Shown here in pieces: positions 1-13,104 of a stretch of DNA of 64,000 bases. Source of the DNA: Anthoceros angustus (Eukaryota > Streptophyta > Anthocerotopsida > Anthocerotales > Anthocerotaceae); contig MU008178.1 of the NCBI GenBank assembly GCA_010909165.1, positions 322,369 through 386,368 on the forward strand. Direction: 5' to 3'. The notes under the pieces are model-generated. The model ran no database searches. It was given only the letters and a program-made list of their open reading frames with translations, and was not told where the DNA came from. The first letter of the stretch is position 1; every line of letters begins with the position of its first letter. The position numbers and the translations under genes were made by a program.

Positions 1-478
1 TGATCCGATTCAAACACGGCTGATTTATGGTTGTTTATTAATGGACAAGCGGTTGGTTATTGGCCGACATCAATATTTGATGGCTTTCTTTCTCTTGAAC
101 TATTTAATCACGGAATGGGAGGCAACCTTGGTATGACAAGTAAATATTCGCAAGTCATGTTGGGAAATGGGAGACTAGGGATGATGCTCATGGTCCAAGA
201 GGTTGGTGTGAGTGTCTGGCCTATCAAAAACGCTTGATGTATTTGATGAAGGATGACAAGAATAACATCGATTCCAAATTTCCTTGATAGAATAGTAATC
301 CATTCAACTTATGAAGACAATTGGAATGGAAAATCATTCTATGTTCCGATCATAAACAATATTCTTCCCGTATCTGGTTTTTTTTGGTGGGCGAGTGGTT
401 CGAGGATACCTTAGTCTCAAATCTTCCTCTTATGAAGCTAGTGAAGATACGGATGCATTTATGGAAGAAGTGCTATGA
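1..478 (+). pseudogene. Neprosin-like gene copy 0, 3' end only
   Basis: The window opens inside the DUF239 (neprosin) domain. In frame from 31 one reads FINGQAVGYWPTSIFDGF, then the MGGN and MLGNGRLG blocks. These match the family's GYWP and WGGE blocks and its M-G-S-G block. Frame changes follow near 185-250. The last block reads SLKSSSYEASEDTDAFMEEV and stops at TGA 476-478. This copy keeps the shorter CACGGAATGGG spelling that leaves the MGGN block in frame. The 5' part lies outside the window. Confidence 0.75.
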
Positions 479-2680
479 GAGAGAAACCCTTGAACCTTTG
501 TCTATCTTTTATATTGTAGCAATGTCTTTTAAAATTTTTTTTCGTTAACGAACCGATATAGGATCGGGGATTGTGATTCTAACGTCGTAACAATCCTTGT
601 CCACATGTCATCCAGCAAATTTCTGATTTTGAAGAAACTCCTCTATACCCCACCCGGCTTAGCCGCAAGGCCCAATGCGTGCGTTGGAGCCACAGTGGTA
701 AGACAAACAATCCACAACGTACCTCCGCATTAAATCCGAACGGACTTCAACACCTAGTTGGTCCAAGTCACTCCCACGCAATTTATGGGAAGCGGTGTTA
801 AGGATAGTTTTGAATGTCTAACAACAACCCATCACAAACCTCCCACCGAACCCTTGCAGCAGATTTCAAGAGACTCCGGGAAAATGAGTGTGATGCACGA
901 GTTATGTCAATGCAGGGCTTGACGGAGAATCAATCACGTTCTTGAATGTCAAGGCCGGAATGAGGCGGGACCAAAGAACTAAGGATGGACTATTTCACAA
1001 AGTTCAAAAAGCGTTGAAGTAAATATGGCGAAATAAACTTGGGCTCCAAATGAATCAAGGTCCCCATGCTCGCAAGAGATGTGTCTTCGGTTCAGCAGCC
1101 ACCCTTTGTGCCCTTCACTAGATAGAAGGTTGACCTAAAGCAATTCTAGTCAAATTGTTTAGTCTGGCATTCAAGCCGATGGGAGTGGACCAGCGGTGAT
1201 GTGCAAAGGGTATCGTGCCACTCACCTTCACTATCTCGGTCGAGAATGAGGAAGGTTGTAGGCAACCAACACACGAAATGGAAAGCACAACGACTTATCA
1301 TACAACTAGGTAGAGCCCGTATAATGTGATGACAAATGGGCACAATCACCTTAAAAGGGTCTCCTCTCAATGACCGCACGTAAAGGGAATTTTTCATACC
1401 ACGACCTTGCAACATAGCACATGCTGCGTTAGATTGTTGCAAACTACATATCTTTGTTGACTGGTAAATCCACCATCAAAGTAACATACCTCCAACGCCA
1501 CATCCCAAAGACGCCTCGTGTGTGCACAGCAAATACGTCGACATTCTCCTCACAACTTCATGTGATTGTAATGCCTTCCATTCATATAGTAAGGCGTGTG
1601 TAATTACATTTATTAGGGAGCCATGTCAAACATCATATGCAATATGCCATCCACAAGCAGATGTTGCCGTCGTGCAACCAATCAAATTCGGATGATACGT
1701 TTAGATTTCTTACATCTTCTCTCCAACCACCTCATCCGCAAGGACCTCAAATTAAGATACCTTCGTCTCACTTGGTCCCCATTTCAAAAGGAGGAGTTTT
1801 GTGTCAATCCTCCTTTTGGTTTCTCGACTGTGCCGCTATCAACTTAGTTCTCTTCTTTCCTTCAAACTCCAGAACTCAATTTAGTTAATTGTTAGCTCGC
1901 ATCACCTCGGGATTGAGGCGGGTGCGGCATGAAAGGCGTTCTTAGACGGCCGATTGATTACTGGCGGCTAGGGCTCCTCTTACCAAGATGGGCTGTTAAT
2001 CGGATATTAGCTAGATAGTTCTATAATGAGGAGAAAGATTTAGGCAAATGTTTCTTGATGTGAGACGATTCCTATCACGGAGTCTTTTAGATAGACTTGA
2101 CGGTCACCTATAATCTATCGGGTTGGATAATCGAAATGAGCAACTTTTGTGTCTAGTTTTGTCGCTTTGCAAATAGGTTACAACTTTTCATCCATGAAAG
2201 ATGGCTTGATTACGTGGTGCAAGTATGCGTGCGAGACATGGTCATAGATACCACCAAACCTAATTGAAGAGATCACAAGATCTCAACGCAAATGGAGATC
2301 AATGTCATGAGTTTTCACCTTCGTCTTGTGACTTTGCCTCCAGTTTGAGTGGATCATGCTACCGCTAATTGTATTTTTGATCCAACTTTGGAACTCCCAC
2401 AATAGAGAACCTTGGGAAAGATGATTAATCAGAACAAAGGTCTTGAACAATTTGGGGTACATCAATATAGTTAGTTGTGATGGACTTGGATCATGTGATT
2501 GATAACCCTCATCCAATGATTTTTTGTGTTTTTAATATTATTTTAACATTATCGCTCCCAATTCCAAACCCACTCGCCAAAGAAAAAAGAAGATGGTCTT
2601 TTATGCCTGAAACATATTGTACTCAATATTTAATTAAATATTAAATATATTTATTATCGAGAGTTTGGAATGGAGAAGGC

Positions 2681-2690
2681 TATATATATG
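2681..2690 (+). promoter_or_regulatory. TATA box of the array gene
   Basis: TATATATATG lies 96 bp upstream of the first good ATG and follows a long AT-rich stretch. It is identical in all nine units. It is the only well-placed core promoter element seen ahead of the leader-encoding ATG. Inference: each gene copy has its own promoter inside the repeat. Confidence 0.55.
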
Positions 2691-2776
2691 TAGACTTGCA
2701 GTCTTAAGTCCTCATCCTTTTCAAAGTCTGGGGATAAGGTATATGATTATTTGTGATAGAAAATAGAATTGTCACC

Positions 2777-4696
2777 ATGTTTGTTTGGTTACTTGTATGC
2801 TTGTTTAATGTGTCCATATTGTATCACAATGGAGTTGTGATGGCAAACATATTGAGTCTACCCCTTGGATGATGCCAACTTCCTCTTAACCAATTTTCAA
2901 AGGCCATTCCTCGAATCGCATAATGTATTCCACTTGTTCTACTTTATATTTGTTTGATCCAATAGTCATTCATCAATGTGCATGTGATTATACAAACGAT
3001 ATTTCTTTTGTTTTCAATGGAGTGATTATGCATGTGGAATGACGATAATTCTTTGGTGAGTGTCCTGCGCTTTCGGATGGTACAATCGTGAGATTGCGTG
3101 AAGATAGAAGATCAATTAACGTTACAACATCCACTTTTTGAAGGACATGTTATACAAGTATGTATTTATATTCAAGTTACAAGTCATTCTTGTAATCAAC
3201 AATATCTAGAACATTCAAGTATGGATATTAATATAGTTTTGTTTTTGAAACCACCGGTTTCACTAAGACATAATTATGTGGAGTCCACGAATGTCAAACG
3301 TGCAATCCAAATTTATGAACAAGAAGTGGGTTCATGTCCAAAAGGTACCATTCCAATTCAAAGGTTCACTTACGAGCAAATGAATAGAAGTATAGAAGTG
3401 AAGAGGAGAGTCGACATAAGTCGCGAGGTGAAGAGGAGAGTCGACAATGGACGGAGGTCTCTCCTCATGTTGAAGATGATGGCTTTTATTTTGAGGTATA
3501 CTATTCATGGTCCACATTCCATTTTGTTTACACTTAAGGGTATTTGCACCGATACTAATGAGGATAAATTTGCAGTGATACTAAATATGAATTGACTCGT
3601 ATGTTTATGTGAGATACAGCCGTATATACGTACAACAACAAGACTACTTTTATGGAGTCAGTGCGGTGATTAGCATTTGGGATCCAGTTGTGAGAGAGGT
3701 CCAAATGATTTCTCAAGCTCATATATTCGCCTTGAAAGCCGGAGACTATGGCGAATATAATGGTGTTGATATTGGATGGCATGTAAGTCAAAAGGGTATA
3801 GTATTTGTTTGTTTTTATAAGCGCAAATGATACATGTACTTATTTTTCTCGCTTGTTGCAATTGCAGAAATTTCCATTTTGTATTCAAATGACCTCTACC
3901 TCGTTTGTACATTGGATATAAGGTTAGTTCATACACTCATGTGCGTTCCTATATTTAATTATATTATTTTGAAAATCAGTTGGGTTCCAAACAACAATCC
4001 TTTCATCTTATATGTGTCCATGTACAACGGGTGTTTTAACTTGTTTTGCGCTGGGTTTGTGCAAACTAATCCGCATTTGTGTTCGTGGTGCTTTCCTCAT
4101 GATTATGAGGGACAACTATAAATGCTCGGATAAGCAAAGTAAGTATAACAATCTTTTATCAACAATTAGACAACAAAATGGACTTATTGACTCTCCATAC
4201 TCATTCTTAGTTTGGACAATGTGATCCAGATTCAAACACGGCTGATTTATGGTTGTTTATTAATGGACAAGCGGTTGGTTATTGGCCGACATCAATATTT
4301 GATGGCTTTCTTTCTCTTGAACTATTTAATCACCGGAATGGGAGGCAACCTTGGTATGACAAGTAAATATTCGCAAGTCATGTTGGGAAATGGGAGACTA
4401 GGGACGGATGCTCATGGTCCAAAGACAGTTGGTGGAGTGTACGCCTATCAAAAAGCTTGATGTATTTGATGAAGGATGACAAGAATAACATCGATTCCAA
4501 ATTTCCTTGATAGAATAGTAATCCATTCAACTTATGAAGACAATTGGAATGGAAAATCATTCTATGTTCCATTGTAAACAATATTCTTCACAGTATGGTT
4601 TTTTTTGGTGGGCGAGTGGTTCGATACCTTAGTCTCAAATCTTCCTCTTATGAAGCTAGTGAAGATACGGATGCATTTATGGAAGAAGTGCTATGA
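2777..4696 (+). pseudogene. Neprosin-family (DUF4409/DUF239) gene copy 1, frame-disrupted as read
   Basis: Neprosins are secreted plant peptidases made with an activation peptide. ATG 2777 (context GTCACCATG) opens a hydrophobic leader, MFVWLLVCLFNVSILYHNGV. The activation-peptide block DCVKIEDQLTLQHPLFEGHV precedes a GTATGT donor at 3158. The next exon begins near 3248 (KPPVSLRHNYVES) and has GSCPKGTIPIQR (3329-3361), IWDPVVREVQMIS (from 3675) and GVDIGWH. A GTAAGT donor follows at 3783 with acceptor CAG 3865-3867. A 55-bp exon (3868-3922) reads ILYSND..LPRLYIGYK in one frame. The next acceptor ends at 3979, then come the GCFNLFCAGFVQTNP block (from 4029), GYWP (4277-4288) and TGA 4694. Frames break at several indels. 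One 1-base shift at ACAATGTGATCC is common to all copies. The exon limits of the first 300 bp are unclear. Frame damage may be real or a sequencing artefact. Confidence 0.72.
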
Positions 4697-7600
4697 GAGA
4701 AACCCTTGAACCTTTGTCTATCTTTTATATTGTAGCAATGTCTTTTAAAATTTTTAGATTAAGCCGATATAGGATCGAGTTGTGATTCTAACGTCGTAAC
4801 AATCCTTGTCCACATGTCATCCAGCAAATTTCTGATTTTGAAGAAACTCCTCTATACCCCACCGCCCACGCAAGGCCCAATGCCGTGCGTTGGAGCCCAC
4901 GTGGTAAGACAAACAATCCACACAACCTCCGTTAAATCCGAGCGGACTTCAACACCTAGTTGGTCCAAGTCACTCCCACGCAATTTATGGGAAAGCGGTG
5001 TTAAGGATAGTTTTGAATGTCTAACAACAACCCATCACAAACCTCCCCACCGAACCCTTGCAGTGATTTCAAGAGACTCCGGGAAAATGAGTGTGATGCA
5101 AAGTTATGTCAACGCGATGGGGCTTGACAGCGAGAATCAATCACGTTCTTGAATGTCAAGGCCGGAATGGCGGGACCAAAGAACTAAGGATGGACTATTT
5201 CACAAAGTTCAAAAAGCGTTGAAGTAAATATGGCGAAATAAACTTGGGCTCCAAATGAATCAAGGTCCCATGCTCGCAAGAGATGTGTCCTGTTACGCTT
5301 GGCCACCCTTTGTGCCCTTCACTAGATAGAAGGTTGACCTAAAGCAATTCTAGTCAAATTGTTTAGTCACAACGCATTAAGCCAGTAGGGAGTGGACCAG
5401 CGTAGCGGATCGCATAAAGGGTATCGTGCCACTCACCTTCACTATCTCGGGTCGAGAATGAGGAAGGTTGTAGGCAACCAACACACGAAATGGAAAGCTG
5501 CACAAAACGACTTATCATACAACTAGGTAGAGCCCGTATAATGTGATGACAAATGGGCACAATCACCTTAAAAGGGTCTCCTCTCAATGACCGCACGTAA
5601 AGGGAATTTTTCATACCACGACCTTGCAACATAGCACATGCTGCGTTAGATTGTTGCAAACTACATATGCTTTGTTGACTGGTAAATCCACCATCAAAGT
5701 AACATACCTCCAACGCCACATCCCAAAGACGCCTCCTCGTGCGCAAATAAATCTGACATTCTCCTCACAACTTCATGTGATTATGTAATGCCTTCCATTC
5801 ATATAGTAAGAGCTGTAAGATCTACGGTGGGAGCCATGTCAAACATCATATGCAATATGCCATCCACAAACAGATGTTGCCGTCGTGCAACCAATCAAAT
5901 TCGGATGATACGTTTAGATTTCTTGCATCTTCTCTCCAACCACCTCATCCGCAAGGACCTCAAATTAAGATACCTTCGTCTCACTTGGTCCCCATTTCAA
6001 AAGGAGGAGTTTTGTGTCAATCCTCCTTTTGGTTTCTCAGCCCGCTATCAACTTAGTTTTCTTCTTTCCTTCAAACTCGTAAACTCAATTTAGTTAATTG
6101 TTAGCTCGCATCACCTCGGGATTGAGGCTGGGTGCGGCATGAAAGGCGTTCTTAGGACGACGCGATTCGGTGTCTGGCTGCTCTCTTACCAAGATGGTAC
6201 ATTAATCGGATATTAGCTAGATAGTTCTATAATGAGGGAGAAAGATTTAGGCAAATGTTTCGATGTGAGACGATTCCTATCACGAGTCTTTTAGATAGAC
6301 TTGACAGTCCGCTATAATCTATCGTTGGATAATCGAAATGAGCAACTTTTGTGTCTAGTTTGTCGTTTTGCAAATAGGTTACAACTTTTCACATCCCGTG
6401 AAAGATGGCTTGATTACGATCGTGGTGCAAGTATGCGTGCGAGACATGGTCATAGATACCACCAAACCTAATTGAAGAGATCACAAGATCTCAACGCAAA
6501 TGGAGATCAATGTCATGAGTTTTCACCTTCGTCATCGGACTTTGCCTCAGTTTGAGTGGATCATGCTACCGCTAATTGTATTTTTGATCCAACTTTGGAA
6601 CTCCCACAATAGAGAACCTTGGGAAAGATGATTAACTGTAACAAAGGTCTTGAACAATTTGGGGTACATCAATATAGTTAGTTGTGATGGACTTGGATCA
6701 TGTGATTGATAACCCTCATCCAATGATTTTTTTGTGTTTTTAATATTATTTTAACATTATCGCCCAATTCCAAACCCAATTCGCCAAAGAAAAAAGAAGA
6801 TGGTCTTTTATGCAGAAACATATTGTACTCAATATTTAATTAAATATTAAATATATTTATTATCGAGTTTGGAATGGAGAAGGCTATATATATGTAGACT
6901 TGGTCTTAAGTCCTCATCCTTTTCCAAAAGGTCTGGGGATAAGGTATATGATTATTTGTGATAGAAAATAGAATTGTCACCATGTTTGTTTGGTTACTTG
7001 TATGCTTGTTTAATGTGTCCATATTGTATCACAATGGAGTTGTGATGGCAAACATATTGGAGTCTACCCTTGGATGATGCCAACTTCCTCTTAACCAATT
7101 TTCAAAGGCCATTCCTCGAATCGCATAATGTATTCCACTTGTTCTACTTTATATTTGTTTGATCCAATAGTGCTCATCAATGTGCATGTGATTATACAAA
7201 CGATATTTCTTTTGTTTTCAATGGAGTGATTATGCATGTGGACGACGATAATTCTTTGGTGAGTGTCCTGCGACTTTCGGATGGTACAATCGTAGATTGC
7301 GTGAAGATAGAAGATCAATTAACGTTACAACATCCACTTTTTGAAGGACATGTTATACAAGTATGTATTTATATTCAAGTTACAAGTCATTCTTGTAATC
7401 AACAATATCTAGAACATTCAAGTATGGATATTAATATAGTTTTGTTTTTGAAACCACCAGTTTCACTAAGACATAATTATGTGGAGTCCACGAATGTCAA
7501 ACGTGCAATCCAAATTTATGAACAAGAAGTGGGTTCATGTCCAAAAGGTACCATTCCAATTCAAAGGTTCACTTACGAGCAAATGAATAGAAGTATAGAA

Positions 7601-8417
7601 GTGAAGAGGAGAGTCGACATAAGTCGCGAGGTGAAGAGGAGAGTCGATGGACGGAGGTCTCTCCTCATGTTGAAGATGATGGCTTTTATTTGAGGTATAC
7701 TATTCATGGTCCACATTCCATTTTGTTTACACTTAAGGGTATTTGCAAATACTAATGAGGATAAATTTGCACGGTGATACTAAATATGAATTGACTCGTA
7801 TGTTTATGTGAGATACAGCCATACTGTACAACAACAAGACTACTTTTATGGAGCTGGTCGGTGATTAGCATTTGGGATCCAGTTGTGAGAGAGGTCCAAA
7901 TGATTTCTCAAGCTCATATATTCGTCTTGAAAGCCGGGAGACTATGGCGAATATAATGGTGTTGATATTGGATGGCATGTAAGTCAAAAGGGTATAGTAT
8001 TTGTTTGTTTTTATAAGCATAAATGATACATGTACTTATTTTTCTCGCTTGTTGCAATTGCAGAAATTTCCATTTTGTATTCAAATGACCCTCTACCTCG
8101 TTTGTACATTGGATATAAGGTTAGTTCATACATGTGCGTTCCTATATTTAATTATATTATTTTGAAAATCAGTTGGGTTCCAAACAACAATCCTTTCATC
8201 TTATATGGGTCCATGTACAAGGGTGTTTTAACTTGTTTTCTTATTTGGGTTTTGCAAACTAATCCCATTTTGTGTTCGGTGGTGCTTTCCTCACGATTAT
8301 GAGGGGACAACTATAAATGCTCGAGATAAGCAAAGTAAGTATAACAATCTTTTATCAACAATTAGACAACAAAATGGACTTATTGACTCTCCATACTCAT
8401 TCTTAGTTTGGACAATG
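4222..8417 (+). repeat. Array unit 2
   Basis: This is a 4196-bp unit of normal structure with its spacer at 4697-6884. The longest minus-strand open frame seen in any spacer (127 codons, 5363-5746) lies here. It resembles nothing I recognise and is cut by indels in the other units. Confidence 0.93.
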
Positions 8418-8891
8418 TGATCCGTGATTCAAACACGGCTGATTTATGGTTGTTTATTAATGGACAAGCGGTTGGTTGTTGACATCAATATTTGATGGCT
8501 TTCTTTCTCTTGAACTATTTAATCACGGAATGGGAGGCAACCTTGGTATGACAAGTAAATATTCGTCATGTTGGGAAATGGGAGACTAGGGATGATGCTC
8601 ATGGTCCAAAGACAAAGTTGGTGACAGAGTGTACCGCCTATCAAAAACGGCTTGATGTATTTGATGAAGGATGACAAGAATAACATCGATTCCAAATTTC
8701 CTTGATAGAATAGTAATCCATTCAACTTATGAAGACAATTGGAATGGAAAATCATTCTATGTTCCATTGCATAAAACAATATTCTTCCCGGTATCCGGTT
8801 TTTTGGTGGGGTGGTTCGATACCTTAGTCTCAAATCTTCCTCTTATGAAGCTAGTGAAGATACGGATGCATTTATGGAAGAAGTGCTATGA
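6982..8891 (+). pseudogene. Neprosin-family gene copy 2, frame-disrupted as read
   Basis: The TATA box is at 6885 and the leader ATG at 6982. This copy has the best activation-peptide region. The frame is open from 7226 through VDDDNSLVSVLRLSDGTIVD and on to HPLFEGHVIQ, just before the GTATGT donor. That reading fits the family pattern of an SPDGDIIDC-like block followed by HPLLKNHTIQ. Downstream, the LYSNDPLPRLYIGYK block is open from 8030. The GYWP block is damaged near 8477 (GTTGTTGACATC). The stop is TGA 8889. Confidence 0.72.
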
Positions 8892-11800
8892 GAGAGAAAC
8901 CCTTGAACCTTTGTCTATCTTTTATATTGTAGCAATGTCTTTTAAAATTTTTAGATTAGCTAACCGATATAGGATCGATTGTGATTCTAACGTCGTAACA
9001 ATCCTTGTCCACATGTCATCCAGCAAATTTCTGATTTTGAAGAAACTCCTCTATACCCCACGGCTTAGCCCACGCAAGGCCCAATGCGTGCGTTGGAGCC
9101 AAGTGGTAAGACAAACAATCCACACAACGCCTCCGCATTAAATCAGAACGGACTTCAACACCTAGTTGGTCCAAGTCACTCCCACGCAATTTATGGGAAG
9201 CGGTGTTAAGGATAGTTTTGAATGTCTAACAACCCATCACAAACCTCCCCACCCGCCCCTTGCAGTGATTTCAAGAGACTCAGGAAAATGAGTGTGATAT
9301 GAAGTTATGTCAACGCAATGGGCTTGACAGTAGAATCAATCACGTTCTTGAATGTCAAGGGAATGACGAGGCGAGGACCAAAGAACTAAGGATGGACTAT
9401 TTCACAAAGTTCAAAAACGTTGAAGTAAATATGGCGAAATAAACTTCGGCTCCAAATGAATCAAGGTCCCATGCTCAAGAGATGTGTATCGCTGATTACC
9501 TTGGCCACCCCTTTTGTGCCCTTCACTAGATAGAAGGTTGACCTAAAGCAATTCTAGTCAAATTGTTTAGTCACAAGCGTTACCAAGCGGGAGTGGACCA
9601 GCGTGCGGATCGCAGGTGTCAGCCACTCACCTTCACTATCTCGGTCGAGAATGAGGAAGGTTGTAGGCAACCAACACACGAAATGGAAAGCCCACAAAAC
9701 GACTTATCATACAACTAGGTAGAGCCCGTATAATGTGATGACAAATGGGCACAATCACCTTAAAAGGGTCTCCTCTCAATGACCGCACGTAAAGGGAATT
9801 TTTCATACCACGACCTTGCAACATAGCACATGCCTGCTTAGATTGTTGCAAACTACATATGCTTTGTTGACCTGGTAAATCCACCATCAAAGTAACATAC
9901 CTCCAACGCCACATCCCAAAGACGCCTCCCCGTGTGTGACGCAAATACGACATTCTCCTCACAACTTCATGTGATTATGTAATGCCTTCCATTCATATAG
10001 TAAGGCGTGTGTAATTCGTTACCGTGGGAGCCATGTCAAACATCATATGCAATATGCCATCCACAAGCAGATGTTGCCGTGACGTGCAACCAATCAAATT
10101 CGGATGATACGTTTAGATTTCTTCGCACATCTTCTCTCCAACCACCTCATCCGCAAGGACCTCAAATTAAGATACCTTCGTCTCACTTGGTCCCCATTTC
10201 AAAAGGAGGAGTTTTGTGTCAATCCTCCTTTTGGTTTCTCACATGCCCGCTATCAACTTAGTTCTCTTCTTTCCTTCAAACTCGTAAACTCAATTTAGTT
10301 AATTGTTAGCTCGCATCACCTCGATTGAGGCGGGTGCGGCATGAAAGGCGTTCTTAGGCAGTGATTCGGTGTCTGGGCGGCTAGGGCTCTCTCTTACCAA
10401 GATGGTACATCGGCAGATATTAGCTAGATAGTTCTATAATGAGGAGAAAGATTTAGGCAAATGTTTCTTGATGTGAGACGATTCCTATCACGAGTCTTTT
10501 AGATAGACTTGACCATCCGGCTATAATCTATCGAGTTGGATAATCGAAATGAGCAACTTTTGTGTCTAGTTTGTCGCTTTGCAAATAGGTTACAACTTTT
10601 CACATCACATGAAAGATGGCTTGATTAAGTGGTGCAAGTATGCGGTCAGACATGGTCATAGATACCACCAAACCTAATTGAAGAGATCACAAGATCTCAA
10701 CGCAAATGGAGATCAATGTCATGAGTTTTCACCTTCGTCTTGTGACTTTGCCTCGGTTGAGTGGATCATGCTACCGCTAATTGTATTTTTGATCCAACTT
10801 TGGAACTCCACAATAGAGAACCTTGGGAAAGATGATTAATCTGTAACAAAGGTGCCGGAACAATTTGGGGTACATCAATATAGTTAGTTGTGATGGACTT
10901 GGATCATGTGATTGATAACCCTCATCCAATGATTTTTTTTGTGTTTTAATATTATTTTAACATTATCGCTCCCAATTCCAAACCCAATTCGCCAAAGAAA
11001 AAAGAAGATGGTCTTTTATGAAACATATTGTACTCAATATTTAATTAAATATTAATATATTTATTATCGAGAGTTTGGAATGGAGAAGGCTATATATATG
11101 TAGACTTGCGGTCTTAAGTCCTCATCCTTTTCCAGTCTTTGGGGATAAGGTATATGATTATTTGTGATAGAAAATAGAATTGTCACCATGTTTGTTTGGT
11201 TACTTGTATGCTTGTTTAATGTGTCCATATTGTATCACAATGGAGTTGTGATGGCAAACATATTGAGTCTACCCCTTGGATGATGCCAACTTCCTCTTAA
11301 CCAATTTTCAAAGGCCATTCCTCGAATCGCATAATGTATTCCACTTGTTCTACTTTATATTTGTTTGATCCAATAGTCATTCATCAATGTGCATGTGATT
11401 ATACAAACGATATTTCTTTTGTTTTCAATGGAGTGATTATGCATGTGGAATGACGATAATTCTTTGGTGAGTGTCCTGCGACTTGGATGGTACAATCGTA
11501 GATTGCGTGAAGATAGAAGATCAATTAACGTTACAACATCCACTTTTGAAGGACATGTTATACAAGTATGTATTTATATTCAAGTTACAAGTCATTCTTG
11601 TAATCAACAATATCTAGAACATTCAAGTATGGATATTAATATAGTTTTGTTTTTACACCAGTTCACTAAGACATAATTATGTGGAGTCCACGAATGTCAA
11701 ACGTGCAATCCAAATTTATGAACAAGAAGTGGGTTCATGTCCAAAAGGTACCATTCCAATTCAAAGGTTCACTTACGAGCAAATGAATAGAAGTATAGAA

Positions 11801-12629
11801 GTGAAGAGGAGAGTCGACATAAGTCGCGAGGTGAAGAGGAGAGTCGACAATGGACGGAGGTCTCTCCTCATGTTGAAGATGATGGCTTTTATTTGAGGTA
11901 TACTATTCATGGTCCACATTCCATTTTGTTTACACTTAAGGGTATTTGCACCGATACTAATGAGGATAAATTTGCACGGTGATACTAAATATGAATTGAC
12001 TCGTATGTTTATGTGAGATCTGAGGCCGTATACTTCTGACAACAACAAGACTACTTTTATGGAGTAGTGCGGTGATTAGCATTTGGGATCCAGTTGTGAG
12101 AGAGGTCCAAATGATTTCTCAAGCTCATATATTCGTCTTGAAAGCCAGGAGACTATGGCGAATATAATGGTGTTGATATTGGATGGCATGTAAGTCAAAA
12201 GGGTATAGTATTTGTTTGTTTTTATAAGCGCAAATGATACATGTACTTATTTTTCTCTTGTTGCAATTGCAGAAATTTCCATTTTGTATTCAAATGACCC
12301 TCTACCTCGTTTGTACATTGGATATAAGGTTAGTTCATACACTCATGTGCGTTCCTATATTTAATTATATTATTTTGAAAATCAGTTGGGTTCCAAACAA
12401 CAATCCTTTCATCTTATGTGCGTCCATGTACAACGGGTGTTTTAACTTGTTTTGCGCTGGGTTTGTGCAAACTAATCCGGCATTTGTGTTCGTGGTGCTT
12501 TCCTCACGATTATGAGGGACAACTATAAATGCTCGAGATAAGCAAAGTAAGTATAACAATCTTTTATCAACAATTAGACAACAAAATGGACTTATTGACT
12601 CTCCATACTCATTCTTAGTTTGGACAATG
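8418..12629 (+). repeat. Array unit 3
   Basis: This is a 4212-bp unit of normal structure. The spacer at 8892-11090 has no recognisable gene. Confidence 0.93.
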
Positions 12630-13104
12630 TGATCCGAGATTCAAACACGGCTGATTTATGGTTGTTTATTAATGGACAAGCGGTTGGTTATTGGCCGACA
12701 TCAATATTTGATGGCTTTCTTTCTCTTGAACTATTTAATCACCGGAATGGGAGGCAACCTTGGTATGACAAGTAAATATTCGCAAGTCATGTTAGGAAAT
12801 GGGAGACTAGGGGATGATGCTCATGGTCCAGACAGGTTGGTGGAGTGTCAAGCCTATCAAAAGCAACGATGTATTTGATGAAGGATGACAAGAATAACAT
12901 CGATTCCAAATTTCCTTGATAGAATAGTAATCCATTCAACTTATGAAGACAATTGGAATGGAAAATCATTCTATATGTTCGTAAACAATATTCTTCCCGG
13001 TATCCGGTTTTTTGGTGGGCGAGTGGTTCAGATACCTTAGTCTCAAATCTTCCTCTTATGAAGCTAGTGAAGATACGGATGCATTTATGGAAGAAGTGCT
13101 ATGA
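11188..13104 (+). pseudogene. Neprosin-family gene copy 3, frame-disrupted as read
   Basis: The TATA box is at 11,091. The activation-peptide block carries one T fewer in CCACTTTTGAAGG, which shifts the HPLFEG frame. The KRAIQIYEQEVGSCPKGTIP exon is open from 11,681. The GCFNLFCAGFVQTNPAFVF block is open from about 12,431. The GYWP and MGGN blocks lie in different frames. The stop is TGA 13,102. Confidence 0.7.

Larger units (their letters stand above)
1..4221 (+). repeat. Array unit 1
   Basis: This unit holds the 3' end of one neprosin-like gene copy, a spacer at 479-2680, and the 5' part of the next copy. The spacer has no recognisable gene, only short open frames on both strands. It ends in AT-rich sequence (2600-2660) just before the TATA box. 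Confidence 0.93.

Noticed and set aside
1623-1888. Plus-strand spacer frames (PFQKEEFCVNPPFGF and similar) as a second gene of the unit
   Set aside because: No family is recognised, the two overlapping frames compete, and homogenised DNA makes conservation uninformative.
4139-4169. A 31-bp GTAAGT..TTAG intron in the array gene
   Set aside because: It is much shorter than usual plant introns. The orphan copy with one more A reads through in frame, so a short indel is a better explanation.
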